Position numbers and translations under genes: made by a program. A stretch of 21,065 bases of DNA. It comes from Deltaproteobacteria bacterium RIFCSPHIGHO2_02_FULL_40_11 (GTDB lineage Bacteria; Bdellovibrionota; JACOXK01; 2-02-FULL-40-11). The notes under the pieces are model-generated. The model was not told the DNA's origin. It worked only from the letters and a program-made list of their open reading frames with translations, and made no database searches. Positions within the stretch are counted from its first letter, which is position 1. Each line of letters starts with the position of its first letter. The DNA lies in NCBI GenBank assembly GCA_001798105.1, contig MGRI01000089.1, positions 1,230 through 22,294 of the forward strand, read 5' to 3'. Of this stretch, positions 1-7,349 are shown one piece after another.

Positions 1-603
1 CCTTTAAAGGCCCAAGATCCTGCGCTTCGTGTTTCAGGACGCGTTCGAAGCATTCAACCCGATTTGGCTATTTTTAGTGAAGATATTACGACAAAGCCGA
101 TTGTCACAGATTCTGAGAATGCGATTCAAATTGATTTTAAAGTCAGAAATCTTGGGTATGGAGATTTAAGGGCCGAAGAACTCGAAAAGGCAAAAACAGA
201 TCCTACCGAAGTTTTTGTATATGTCGATACCACGCCTGAAAATGCGGTGGATGACATTGATGACCCTTTAAAACCAATGGACCAGCTTTTTGAAAAAAAA
301 TATCGCTTATGGACCCCCACCTTAGAAGATGTGCCCAGTCATTTGAAACTTATTTCTAAAATTTTAGTGCCATCGCTTGGAAAGAATGAGGAGGCGTTAT
401 TTTCACTGAAATGGAATGTGTCTGAGCTTTTACAAAGTCAAAAGCCGTATTCTGTGTTTTTTAAAATCCCAAAAGTAACGGGCGTAGGCTATGTGGCAGA
501 TACGGAATCTTTGGATCCTGCCAATGCGCCCAGACGCTTGGAAAAAGTGACGGAAAGCATTGTTTTAAATAATAAAGCCCGTACGTACATTTATTTAAGA
601 TAA
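1..603 (+). CDS. C-terminal part of a CARDB-like domain protein (5' partial)
   Basis: The reading frame is open from the first base of the window, so this is the 3' end of a longer gene; the in-frame TTG at 64 is probably internal. The visible 200 residues contain a PDLAIF opening, then an NLGYGD turn and alternating beta-strand-like segments. This resembles a CARDB or Ig-like adhesion repeat, in which 'PDL..' starts the domain and 'V.N.G' marks the second strand. No catalytic motif and no transmembrane segment are visible. CARDB domains usually occur in multi-domain secreted or surface proteins, so an extracellular or periplasmic location is inferred. The family match is by eye and only moderately secure. 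The gene ends 73 bp before the next start on the same strand. Confidence 0.6.
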   Translation, partial: PLKAQDPALRVSGRVRSIQPDLAIFSEDITTKPIVTDSENAIQIDFKVRNLGYGDLRAEELEKAKTDPTEVFVYVDTTPENAVDDIDDPLKPMDQLFEKKYRLWTPTLEDVPSHLKLISKILVPSLGKNEEALFSLKWNVSELLQSQKPYSVFFKIPKVTGVGYVADTESLDPANAPRRLEKVTESIVLNNKARTYIYLR

Positions 604-676
604 TTGTTGTGTATGCCGATAATTTAAGTACATGAACACCCGTGAGGTCATCATTTTAAAAAACGTTCGTATGTAT

Positions 677-1516
677 ATGAAAAGACTCATCTTTTTTTCT
701 TTTTTTGGATTTCTATGCTTCCCTGCAATCATGGCCTTTTCCGTCGAATTCTATGAAAAACCAGAAGTGATTAAAGACATGGAAAAGCGTCAGGTGATTA
801 GCGTGGTGAAGATTGAAGACCTCAATTCACAGCGGAATTTAGATATGACAGCAGCCGGAATTGTAGAAGGGGTTGAAATTCCAAAAGCCATGCAATTGAT
901 GAGCGATTATGAAAACCTGCAACGCATTGCCCCCCAATATATTAAAAAGGCAGAACTCATTGTGCATAAAAAAGGGGGGAAATATGAAAAATATCTTTTT
1001 ATGCAAACAGAGGTCAGTGCGCTTCTTTTGACCTATAAATTAGAAATCTATTCCAGAGTTTGGGAAGAAGAAAAAGAAAGTCAAGGTATTGTGCATTGGG
1101 AAGTCATTCCTGCAAAATCCATTGGGAGAAAGACGGAAGACAAAGAGCGATTTGTGGGATTAAAAGGCACAGTGAGCGTTGAAAAATACAATGGCCAAAA
1201 GCATGTACAGCGTGTGATTCAAAGCCAAGGAGATGGCAGGCGTTTTTATCGAAGACGTTCAGACTCGAATCGTATTTTGGTTTTATTTAAAGGAAATTTA
1301 GAAAAATCAGAAAAAGGTATGTCTGAATTGATTCCCAATTTTGCCCTGCGCTTGGCGATGGAAGTTGCGCTTCAACGCGTAGGCGTATTGCTTCGAAACT
1401 ATTTGGAAACTGCCAAAGACATTCCGCCTCCCAGAAATTTAGAAGAATTGGTACAAGAAACTGAAACGCGTGAAGAACCCACATCGCATCCTTCCCCTGC
1501 CTCGAAGAATCCTTAA
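677..1516 (+). CDS. Exported START/SRPBCC-like protein
   Basis: The chosen start (677) gives a typical Sec signal peptide: MKRL, a hydrophobic stretch, then a likely cleavage after 'MAFS'. Upstream ATGs at 632 and 671 would only add a polar extension, and none of the three has a clear ribosome binding site. The mature protein has the pattern of the START/SRPBCC (polyketide cyclase/CoQ-binding) fold: 'VEIPKAMQLMSDYENLQRIAPQYIK' at the start, a mixed beta region, and a long C-terminal helix ('LRLAMEVALQRVGVLLRNYL'). The last 30 residues are acidic and proline-rich and probably disordered. A periplasmic lipid- or hydrophobe-binding role is inferred. It starts the run that leads into glpX, and a second SRPBCC gene lies just after glpX. 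Confidence 0.7.
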   Translation: MKRLIFFSFFGFLCFPAIMAFSVEFYEKPEVIKDMEKRQVISVVKIEDLNSQRNLDMTAAGIVEGVEIPKAMQLMSDYENLQRIAPQYIKKAELIVHKKGGKYEKYLFMQTEVSALLLTYKLEIYSRVWEEEKESQGIVHWEVIPAKSIGRKTEDKERFVGLKGTVSVEKYNGQKHVQRVIQSQGDGRRFYRRRSDSNRILVLFKGNLEKSEKGMSELIPNFALRLAMEVALQRVGVLLRNYLETAKDIPPPRNLEELVQETETREEPTSHPSPASKNP

Positions 1517-1557
1517 CTCACTTGACGCCTGAACCAGGTTTGGTTACAACGTCCCCT

Positions 1558-2523
1558 ATGGATCGAAATTTTGCTTTAGAATTGGTACGCGTGACAGAAG
1601 CGGCTGCGATTTCTGCTTCCCGGTGGATGGGCAGAGGCGATGAAAAAGCTGCAGATCAGGCGGCAGTTTCTGCCATGCGGGAAACCTTAAGCAGTATTTT
1701 TTTTGATGGCACCGTTGTGATTGGAGAAGGCGAACGCGATGAAGCTCCCATGCTTTATATTGGCGAAAAAGTAGGAAAAGGAGCGCCTCACCCAAAAGTA
1801 GATATTGCCTTAGACCCGCTGGAAGGCACAACCATTTGTGCCAGAGGCGATACCAATGCCTTGGCCTGCATTGCCATTGCCAATCAAGGGCATTTTTTAC
1901 ATGCGCCAGATACCTATATGCAAAAAATTGCCGTGGGTCCTGGCTTAGGACATGCCATTTCCATTCAAAAATCTGCCACCGAAAATATTCGAAATATTGC
2001 CAAAGCCAAAGCGTGTGGGGTGGAAGATATTACAGTTGTTATTTTAGATCGTCCCAGACATGCAGATCTGATTCAAGAAGTTCGGGCTTCAGGCGCGCGC
2101 ATTTGGCTCATTCGAGATGGCGATGTTTCTGCTGCGATTGCAACCTGTCATCCCACCTCTGGGGTAGATATTTTGATGGGCATTGGAGGTGCGCCAGAAG
2201 GCGTTTTGGCAGCTTCTGCTTTAAGATGTATGGGCGGTTACATGGAAGGTATTTTAAAACCTAGAAACAATGAAGAAATTCAAAGAGCTAAAAAAATGGG
2301 AATTCCGGATATTACAAAAGTTTTTACTTTAGAGGAATTGGCCAAAGGGCCTGTCATGTTTTGTGCCACAGGGGTGACCGATGGTACGCTTTTAAAAGGG
2401 GTTCAATTTAAAAAAGAGGGTGCCAGGACACATTCTATTGTGATGCGCTCCCAAACCGGAACCATTCGAGAAATTTCGGCCATTCATCACTTTGATAAAA
2501 AACCCAATTATCATTATGTCTAA
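1558..2523 (+). CDS. glpX: Fructose-1,6-bisphosphatase class II (GlpX)
   Basis: GlpX hydrolyses fructose-1,6-bisphosphate to fructose-6-phosphate in gluconeogenesis; it is a cytosolic metal-dependent enzyme of the lithium-sensitive phosphatase superfamily. From the ATG at 1558 the protein is 321 aa, normal for the family, and begins MDRNFALELVRVTEAAA, the usual GlpX N-terminus. A TTG at 1522 would add 12 atypical residues. The metal and substrate motifs are present: GEGERDEAP near residue 57 and the phosphatase signature DPLEGTT at residues 86-92. It follows the exported SRPBCC gene by 41 bp, and its stop overlaps the next start by 8 bp, suggesting translational coupling. No sign of damage. 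Confidence 0.95.
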   Translation: MDRNFALELVRVTEAAAISASRWMGRGDEKAADQAAVSAMRETLSSIFFDGTVVIGEGERDEAPMLYIGEKVGKGAPHPKVDIALDPLEGTTICARGDTNALACIAIANQGHFLHAPDTYMQKIAVGPGLGHAISIQKSATENIRNIAKAKACGVEDITVVILDRPRHADLIQEVRASGARIWLIRDGDVSAAIATCHPTSGVDILMGIGGAPEGVLAASALRCMGGYMEGILKPRNNEEIQRAKKMGIPDITKVFTLEELAKGPVMFCATGVTDGTLLKGVQFKKEGARTHSIVMRSQTGTIREISAIHHFDKKPNYHYV

Positions 2524-2944
2524 GGTCTCCATTTCAAAAACGATCGATATCCCTGCAAAACATTTCTACGCCGTCGTTTGTGATTTTGAAAAATACCCTG
2601 AGTTTATTTCTGAAATTACATCTGCCAAAACCGTTTCAAAAAAGAAAGAACAGGTGTCCTTTACGCTAAATTTGATGAAGACGTTTCATTACACCTTGCA
2701 GTTTCGAACGCTTGAAAACCGTGAGGTGTCTTGGGAGATGGTGGAGAGTAATTTATTTAAAAAAAATAGTGGGTGTTGGACGTTGGAGCCTCAAAACGGA
2801 AAAACAAAAGTCACGTATACGTTGGATGTAGAATTTGGTTTTTTTGCACCTTCGATGATTGTCAATGCCATGGTGAAAAAAGACATGCCACGCGTCGTTG
2901 ACCGTTTTGAAACCCGCTCTCAGGCATTATCGAAAGTGAAGTAA
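2516..2944 (+). CDS. Small SRPBCC/RatA-like (CoQ-binding START family) protein
   Basis: A 142-residue protein without a signal peptide. It has the hallmark START/SRPBCC opening 'IDIPAKHFYAVVCDFEKYPEFI', a beta-rich middle with 'WEMVESNLFKKNSGCWTLEP', and a C-terminal amphipathic helix. This is the pattern of the COQ10/RatA-type polyketide cyclase family. Known members bind quinones or act on ribosomes, but the substrate cannot be told from sequence. The ATG at 2516 lies inside the last codons of glpX (8-bp overlap); the earlier in-frame TTG at 2492 is unlikely. The 3' end overlaps the convergent gene on the other strand by 18 bp. Confidence 0.85.
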   Translation: MSKVSISKTIDIPAKHFYAVVCDFEKYPEFISEITSAKTVSKKKEQVSFTLNLMKTFHYTLQFRTLENREVSWEMVESNLFKKNSGCWTLEPQNGKTKVTYTLDVEFGFFAPSMIVNAMVKKDMPRVVDRFETRSQALSKVK

Positions 2945-4183
2945 AAAGTCTCGATCCGGCGATTCTTCATTGGCATTTCGATTTTCAAGTCCAGAAAAAT
3001 CATTTGTAGGCGCAGTGGTTGGTTCGTTTTGCGTTTTAACTTTGGTGGTTGAGGGGATATTCACTTTTGGAAGACTTTGTTTTAATACATCATCGCTAAT
3101 AAACTTGCGCTCTAATTTTTCAATTTTTGTTTTTTTCTTTTTCTTAAGTTTTGGCTCAGCCACTCTGATGACAGGTTTTTTGGGGGATTGAATCTCTTCA
3201 GTGGGTGTGAGTGGATAGATGGGGTATTCTTCTTTCTTTGGAGTGATTGATACAACGGGTTGTTTTTTGGATATTTTTTCTCTTTTCTCTTTTGGAAAAT
3301 AAGACAATCCCACAAAACCACTAAAATTAGGGGTAGAAGAAACATCATCATGGCGATCGTAGGCAAATCCAAAATTAGAACCGATATGTAAAACCCAATT
3401 GGGATCAAAGGGGCGAAACTTAGCACCGATTGAAAGGCGATTGGGATTATCCAAAAATGGAACTTTTACGCGAAGCATTTGGTCTAAAGAGTACTCGATA
3501 TAGGGAGAGAATTTTTCGAGTTCCATTTCAAGCCCAAGTCCATACCGAACGCTGTAATAACGAGATAAGCCATAGAGTGTTTTTTGTGTATGCCCTGAAA
3601 AATCAAACTTGTCTAAAACTTTTCGGCCTTCATTCATAAAATATTGAAGGTTGGCATGAAATCGAACCGGTGACTTTTCTTCCCCAAAGAGCGTTTCATG
3701 GGTATAAAGCCCTCTCACAGAAAAAGAGCTGGCTTCAAAGAACTTTACTCTATTGGCATTGAAGAGCACAACCGTTGGCTCAAAAGCTAAAAAATGATGT
3801 GTTGAAACTTCTTTTGAAAGGATCGTTCCCAGTTCCGATTGGGAATAAGTGACAGAATTTAAAGCTGAAAAAAGTTTAATATTGTTATTTAAAAAGGTTC
3901 TGCGGTTTAAGAAAACTTGAATATTTTCAAAAGGGCTGGTTGTGATAAAAATACGACTGCCATGAAAGTCATTTTTTTGATCAAAAAGAATCTGTTTGTT
4001 TTGAAAATATTCTTCTTCGTATCCCAAAGCAAAGCTTCCTTTGGGTAAAATCTTAGCGGAATAAACTTCAGCACCCCCCAAGCGACCGGTTGCTGTGATT
4101 TCGTCCGCTTTGACCATGGAAACAAGGCCAATGAGAAGAATCAAAGTCGCAGATCCAATAATCATTTTTAAAAGGGGTTTCAT
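2927..4183 (-). CDS. Outer-membrane beta-barrel-like protein with Lys/Pro-rich tail
   Basis: Residues 1-26 are a Sec signal peptide (MKPLLKM, hydrophobic core, 'MVKA'). Residues 30-296 alternate short aromatic-rich strands with polar turns ('GSFALGYEEEYF', 'FSPYIEYSLDQ', 'NFSGFVGLSYF'), as in outer-membrane barrels. Residues 297-418 form a low-complexity, strongly basic, proline-rich tail including 'KLKKKKKTKIEKLERK', an unusual addition after a barrel. I do not recognise the family. The start is supported by a fully consensus sigma-54 promoter 19 bp upstream, which implies a leader of only about 8 nt (GAAGAGCT). It ends in an 18-bp convergent overlap with the SRPBCC gene. Confidence 0.65.
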   Translation of the reverse strand: MKPLLKMIIGSATLILLIGLVSMVKADEITATGRLGGAEVYSAKILPKGSFALGYEEEYFQNKQILFDQKNDFHGSRIFITTSPFENIQVFLNRRTFLNNNIKLFSALNSVTYSQSELGTILSKEVSTHHFLAFEPTVVLFNANRVKFFEASSFSVRGLYTHETLFGEEKSPVRFHANLQYFMNEGRKVLDKFDFSGHTQKTLYGLSRYYSVRYGLGLEMELEKFSPYIEYSLDQMLRVKVPFLDNPNRLSIGAKFRPFDPNWVLHIGSNFGFAYDRHDDVSSTPNFSGFVGLSYFPKEKREKISKKQPVVSITPKKEEYPIYPLTPTEEIQSPKKPVIRVAEPKLKKKKKTKIEKLERKFISDDVLKQSLPKVNIPSTTKVKTQNEPTTAPTNDFSGLENRNANEESPDRDFLLHFR

Positions 4184-4201
4184 AGCTCTTCTTTATTAAA
4201 A

Positions 4202-4217
4202 AGCAAGTTTTATGCCA
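4202..4217 (-). promoter_or_regulatory. Sigma-54 (RpoN) promoter of the barrel-like gene
   Basis: On the minus strand the sequence reads TGGCATAAAACTTGCT. It fits the established sigma-54 consensus TGGCAYR-N4-TTGCW at every defined position, with the required 10 bp between the GG (-24) and GC (-12) elements. The predicted start site is near 4191, eight bases before the ATG. A TGTCA/TGACA inverted repeat sits about 90 bp further upstream, a normal place for an enhancer-binding protein. Confidence 0.75.
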
Positions 4218-4284
4218 GAAAAGTATTTTTGTAAGCCATTGAAATCATTGATGAAATTTTAATTCCAAAAATAAATCTTTACAC

Positions 4285-4316
4285 AAAGTGCCCCAAAGTG
4301 TCATCGTAAAGTGACA
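4285..4316. promoter_or_regulatory. Candidate enhancer site: TGTCA-N8-TGACA with AAAGTG repeats
   Basis: Three direct copies of AAAGTG (4285, 4295, 4308) run into an inverted repeat TGTCA-N8-TGACA (4299-4316). Read on the minus strand it contains TGTCACTTT, whose near edge is 91 bp from the -24 element of the barrel gene. The same 9-mer stands 90 bp from the sigma-54-like site of the matrixin gene. The surrounding 4184-4368 gap is the divergent control region for the genes on either side. A regulatory role is inferred. Confidence 0.5.
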
Positions 4317-4368
4317 TTTATTTTGCTATTGCAAATTTAAATCCAAACCCTTAAATATACGTTTTAAT

Positions 4369-4992
4369 ATGTTTGATTTCGCCTACCACATTCGCGCTTT
4401 AATTGAAGATATCGTCCAAAAAGTCCCTATTTTTTCGCACATTGAGCCCAAGAAAATTTTAATTAGTACGGCAAGGGCCAGAGGGAAGGGCTTTAATGGT
4501 ATTTGGGCAGAGCTTTATCCCATGAAATATGAAAATGGATATTACAGCACCCGCGAAAGAAGCGGCCAAAATATTTATCTCTATAAAACTGACAAAATGA
4601 AGGTGGGGCGAACAGAGATTTTATACATTATTTATTTTTATATGCCCAGGTTTCAAAACCTGTCCTCATTTGAAAAGCTGGATACACTTTTTCATGAATT
4701 GTATCATATGAGTCCAGAGTTTGATGGGAAGCTTCGAAAAATGCATTCCAAATATGCTTTTCATGGCCCTTCGATGAAAGCCTACGACAGAAACATACGG
4801 TTTTGGGTGCGGTATTATTTAAGACAAAATCCAAACCAACTTCGAATGCGGTTTTTAGACTATACGTTTTTACAACTTCAAAAAAAGTATGAAAAATTAG
4901 ATTTGGTTTATATCCCAGAACCCAAAGAAACAGTTTGCCGAATGGCGGTTTCACGCAGGAAAACACGCCGATACACAAAACGAAAAAAATAA
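4369..4992 (+). CDS. Putative HExxH metallopeptidase
   Basis: A 207-residue cytoplasmic-looking protein with no signal peptide. It carries a zincin motif HELYHM (H109, E110, H113) followed by 'SPEFDG' and, downstream, 'FHGPSMKAYD', where a third metal ligand might lie. The C-terminus is highly basic ('SRRKTRRYTKRKK'), suggesting nucleic-acid or other polyanion contact. The family is not certain; it resembles small uncharacterised bacterial zincin-like proteins. No ribosome binding site is visible before the ATG at 4369. A weak TTGCAA-N17-TAAATA promoter (4329-4357) would give a leader of only a few bases. It converges with the matrixin gene, six bases apart. Confidence 0.7.
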   Translation: MFDFAYHIRALIEDIVQKVPIFSHIEPKKILISTARARGKGFNGIWAELYPMKYENGYYSTRERSGQNIYLYKTDKMKVGRTEILYIIYFYMPRFQNLSSFEKLDTLFHELYHMSPEFDGKLRKMHSKYAFHGPSMKAYDRNIRFWVRYYLRQNPNQLRMRFLDYTFLQLQKKYEKLDLVYIPEPKETVCRMAVSRRKTRRYTKRKK

Positions 4993-4998
4993 TTCATT

Positions 4999-5676
4999 TT
5001 AATTTAATATTGATAAATAGACATTTCGGATGGCTTGAATGTCAGCAGGGCTCGGTTCCCTGCGCTTTTGACCCGGCATAATTTGAGGATACATGACGCT
5101 TCCTGGATCATCGGTGTGATCTAAGCCCAGGGTATGCCCAAGTTCATGGACAGCAATGGAAATGAGATCAAACGTTTCGGGGCGGCCATCCAGGGAAAGC
5201 GCGTAGCCATTATTAACATGAATATCTGTATTATAGAGGTAATTTTGGTCATGGTAGTAAACAGTTTTACCGGGTTCTTTGTCGGGGTCTCCGTTAATGG
5301 GTTCTTGCGACCATTTGGGGCCCGAACGAAACGCAATTAAATTAAGGTTCGTATTAAATTCAATGCCATCATATTCCGGATAATTTTCATGGATAACACT
5401 AAAAAGACGGATGCCTGTTCTTTTTTCCCATGTGTCGATGGCTTCGTTAAAGGCAATGATGGCATCTTGTGACAATGAGTTCCCATACACAAAGGGAACG
5501 GGGAGTTCATAGCCCCAGGTCAAAGGTCGACAATCAGAAGACATGAGATAACGTCCCGCAGAAAGCGATGATTCACACTTTCCCATTTCAGGCATGCCAC
5601 ACGCAAATTGCAGGAGGGCAAGCATCACCAAGATTCCAAAGTGTTTTAAATGTCTTTGTTTACCAACACGCCGCAT
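4999..5676 (-). CDS. Matrixin-type (M10A) zinc metallopeptidase, lipoprotein
   Basis: The N-terminus is a lipoprotein signal ending in a lipobox, 'LLQFAC' with C26 as the lipidated cysteine. The catalytic centre is complete: HELGHTLGLDH (H177, E178, H181, H187) fits HExxHxxGxxH, and SVMYP gives the Met-turn (M195). The region 75-115 ('AFNEAIDTWEKRTG', then 'LIAFRSG') matches the matrixin N-terminal half. The protein therefore probably acts as a membrane-anchored endopeptidase facing the periplasm or surface. There is no recognisable cysteine-switch propeptide. A purine-rich stretch (AGAAGAAGG) runs right up to the ATG, closer than usual for a ribosome binding site. A degenerate sigma-54 site lies just upstream. 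Confidence 0.9.
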   Translation of the reverse strand: MRRVGKQRHLKHFGILVMLALLQFACGMPEMGKCESSLSAGRYLMSSDCRPLTWGYELPVPFVYGNSLSQDAIIAFNEAIDTWEKRTGIRLFSVIHENYPEYDGIEFNTNLNLIAFRSGPKWSQEPINGDPDKEPGKTVYYHDQNYLYNTDIHVNNGYALSLDGRPETFDLISIAVHELGHTLGLDHTDDPGSVMYPQIMPGQKRREPSPADIQAIRNVYLSILN

Positions 5677-5689
5677 ACCTTCTTCTTAT

Positions 5690-5705
5690 TTCAAAAGGGA
5701 TGCCA
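5690..5705 (-). promoter_or_regulatory. Degenerate sigma-54-like promoter of the matrixin gene
   Basis: The minus strand reads TGGCATCCCTTTTGAA. The -24 part TGGCAT is consensus and the 10-bp spacing is right, but the -12 element is GA instead of GC. A start site at about 5679 would leave only a three-base leader and exclude the purine-rich stretch, which weakens the call. It gains support from the 9-mer TGTCACTTT placed 90 bp upstream (5795-5803), as in front of the barrel gene. Confidence 0.35.
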
Positions 5706-5775
5706 AAAGAACGCTAAAAATTACGAAGTGATTCCAATACCTTAGAAAAGTGGCTGTTTAATTCCTGAACAAAAC

Positions 5776-5803
5776 TGACAAAAAAGGCGTTTTCAAAGTG
5801 ACA
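5776..5803 (-). promoter_or_regulatory. Candidate enhancer half-sites (TGTCA direct repeats)
   Basis: On the minus strand TGTCACTTT (5803-5795) and TGTCAG (5780-5775) are direct half-sites 23 bp apart, about two helix turns. The first overlaps the last codons and stop of the GT87 gene. The spacing to the matrixin promoter matches that of the barrel gene to within one base. A regulatory role is inferred from this coincidence alone. Confidence 0.35.
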
Positions 5804-6995
5804 GTTTTGGGCGCTGTATGGGGAATAAACGAATCATAAGAAAAAACAAAACAAGGGCTTCCATGGGCCAAATCATAAAAAGAAGGTGTAAGTGTTTTGT
5901 GCCGTGCAGGGTTTCAAACCCAATGATTTTCCATGCGCCAGAATGTGTAAATATGTTTAAGAGGAGTAAAAGCCAAAACAGGTAAAATCTTTGTTTTATT
6001 TGACTCAAGACAAAAAGAATAACGGGCATGAGTGCAATATAATTGGCACGCCAGACATTGGGATTGAGAAGAATCATAAAAATGCACAAGGCATTAAAAA
6101 GATAAAGATCTTGAACGTTTTTTGGGATTTTTTTGAGATTCAAAAAACAAAATCCGAAGAGGGAAAAACAAACTAGGGCATACATCCATAAAAGCAGTGT
6201 GCGGGGAAGCGATAAAATATGGATGTGAAAAGGATCTTGATTGCTGAAATACCGTATGAAAAGTGTCAGTAAAGATTGGTTTTGAAGGTCGATCATCAGG
6301 GCTTGCCCAGAGGCGCCTAAAAGAAAAAACCAGTGGCGAAACACCTCAAAAGGGTCACTTGGATTGAAAGAGAGGGCAGCTAAAAAATTGACGCCAAAGC
6401 CAAAGAGGAGGACCCCAAAAACCAACTTAAATTCTTTTTTCCAAAGATAAAGGAGCATAAAAATAGCAGCCGGGAGTTTTAAAGAAATACACAGCGCCCA
6501 TAAAAGTGCACTCAAAGTATTTTGTTTTTTTTGCGATACATAAAAAGCAGCTAAAAGAATGCATGTCAAAAGTATATCTACTTGTCCGAGTCCAAATACT
6601 TTTCGAAGCGGGCCGTACCAAAAAATGATCCCCAAAATATAAAAGAGGGGATGAAGGGCGATCTCATACCGCAAAAACAGGCGCCGACACAGATAGAATG
6701 TAAAAATGAAAATCAGTGAGGTAAAGGCCAGCCAAATAAGAGATGCTGTGTGGAAAGAAAAAAGGGCAAAGGGAATAAAGAAAATTCCCCAAATGGGCGC
6801 ATATTTAAATTTCATTTTTGGGTCATAAGCTGTTTCATAAATATTTGAGTTTCCTTTTAATATTTCAGTTGCAGTGTGGTGATACACTTTAAAATCAATG
6901 AGAAAGTGATCTTTTGATCTCAGGAGCGGCTTTAAGAGAAAGGCAAAAAAGAGAAAAATAAAAATGAGGGTTAAAGTAAGTTTTTCATATTTCAT
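5793..6995 (-). CDS. GT87-family (DUF2029) polyprenyl-phosphate-mannose-type glycosyltransferase
   Basis: A 400-residue integral membrane protein with about ten hydrophobic helices. It matches the GT-C fold GT87 pattern: an early periplasmic loop with the acidic motif 'IDFKVYHHTATEIL', then 'YETAYDPKMKFKYAPIWGIFFIPFALF', 'GQVDILLTCILLAAF' and 'ALCISLKLPAAIFMLLYLWK'. Known relatives transfer mannose from polyprenyl-phosphate-mannose to lipid-linked acceptors on the outer face of the inner membrane; the acceptor here is unknown. The ATG is only 14 bp from the CCA end of tRNA-Gly, with AAAGGG as a possible ribosome binding site in between, so co-transcription with the tRNA is likely. The DPM1-like gene at 8232 could supply its donor. 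Confidence 0.8.
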   Translation of the reverse strand: MKYEKLTLTLIFIFLFFAFLLKPLLRSKDHFLIDFKVYHHTATEILKGNSNIYETAYDPKMKFKYAPIWGIFFIPFALFSFHTASLIWLAFTSLIFIFTFYLCRRLFLRYEIALHPLFYILGIIFWYGPLRKVFGLGQVDILLTCILLAAFYVSQKKQNTLSALLWALCISLKLPAAIFMLLYLWKKEFKLVFGVLLFGFGVNFLAALSFNPSDPFEVFRHWFFLLGASGQALMIDLQNQSLLTLFIRYFSNQDPFHIHILSLPRTLLLWMYALVCFSLFGFCFLNLKKIPKNVQDLYLFNALCIFMILLNPNVWRANYIALMPVILFVLSQIKQRFYLFWLLLLLNIFTHSGAWKIIGFETLHGTKHLHLLFMIWPMEALVLFFLMIRLFPIQRPKLSL

Positions 6996-7009
6996 GGGGT
7001 TGAACCCTT

Positions 7010-7083
7010 TGGAGCGGGTGAGGAGAATCGAACTCCCGTGTCAAGCTTGGGAAGCTTGCATTCTGCCACTGAATTACACCCGC
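7010..7083 (-). tRNA. tRNA-Gly (anticodon CCC), CCA encoded
   Basis: All arms can be folded by eye. The acceptor stem is GCGGGTG/CACCCGC, a perfect 7 bp. The D arm is ATTC/GAAT. The anticodon stem CAAGC/GCTTG encloses the loop TTCCCAA, giving anticodon CCC. The T stem GGGAG/CTCCT encloses TTCGATT. The discriminator base is T, followed by an encoded CCA. It reads GGG glycine codons. The anticodon arm is itself nearly palindromic, with AAGCTT on both sides of CCC. Confidence 0.95.
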
Positions 7084-7100
7084 AGATTTCAAGTGCCAGT

Positions 7101-7128
7101 ATTGTCATTTTTTAGACAGAGATGTCAA
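7101..7128 (-). promoter_or_regulatory. Sigma-70-type promoter of tRNA-Gly
   Basis: On the minus strand a consensus -35 TTGACA (7128-7123) is followed after 16 bp by GACAAT (7106-7101) as -10. The start site would be near 7094, about 11 bases before the tRNA 5' end, which is normal for a tRNA gene. Confidence 0.6.
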
Positions 7129-7180
7129 GAAAACTTATGATCACTGAAATCGCCTTTCAAAGCCCACTCTAAGACATATT

Positions 7181-7233
7181 TGTCAGCATGCATGTAGAGG
7201 AAATTGACAGATTTGTCACATATTTTTCTGACA
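7181..7233. promoter_or_regulatory. Cluster of TGTCA/TGACA half-sites upstream of a sigma-54 promoter
   Basis: TGTCA occurs at 7181 and 7214, TGACA at 7205 and 7229. The arrangement is TGTCA-N19-TGACA-N4-TGTCA-N10-TGACA, so two overlapping inverted repeats share the middle half-site. The cluster lies roughly 140-195 bp upstream of the predicted start site at 7376, within the usual range for enhancer-binding proteins. Binding is inferred. Confidence 0.45.
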
Positions 7234-7349
7234 TGTTTATGGGGTTCAAGTTTTTGTAAGGGGATTTTTAAATCATTTTTTTAAAATTCTTAAGTAAAAT
7301 CCATCTGTTAGAAAGGTGCTGTTTTTTTATGGGTGTTTTTTGTGCTTTT

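Noticed and set aside
1836..2264. 142-codon open frame within glpX
   Set aside because: It lies entirely inside glpX in another frame and its product is a cysteine/histidine/arginine-rich string with no domain; a shadow of the real gene.
7010..7083. tRNA-Gly as an integration site of a mobile element
   Set aside because: No integrase gene is nearby and no repeat of the tRNA 3' end was seen in the window.
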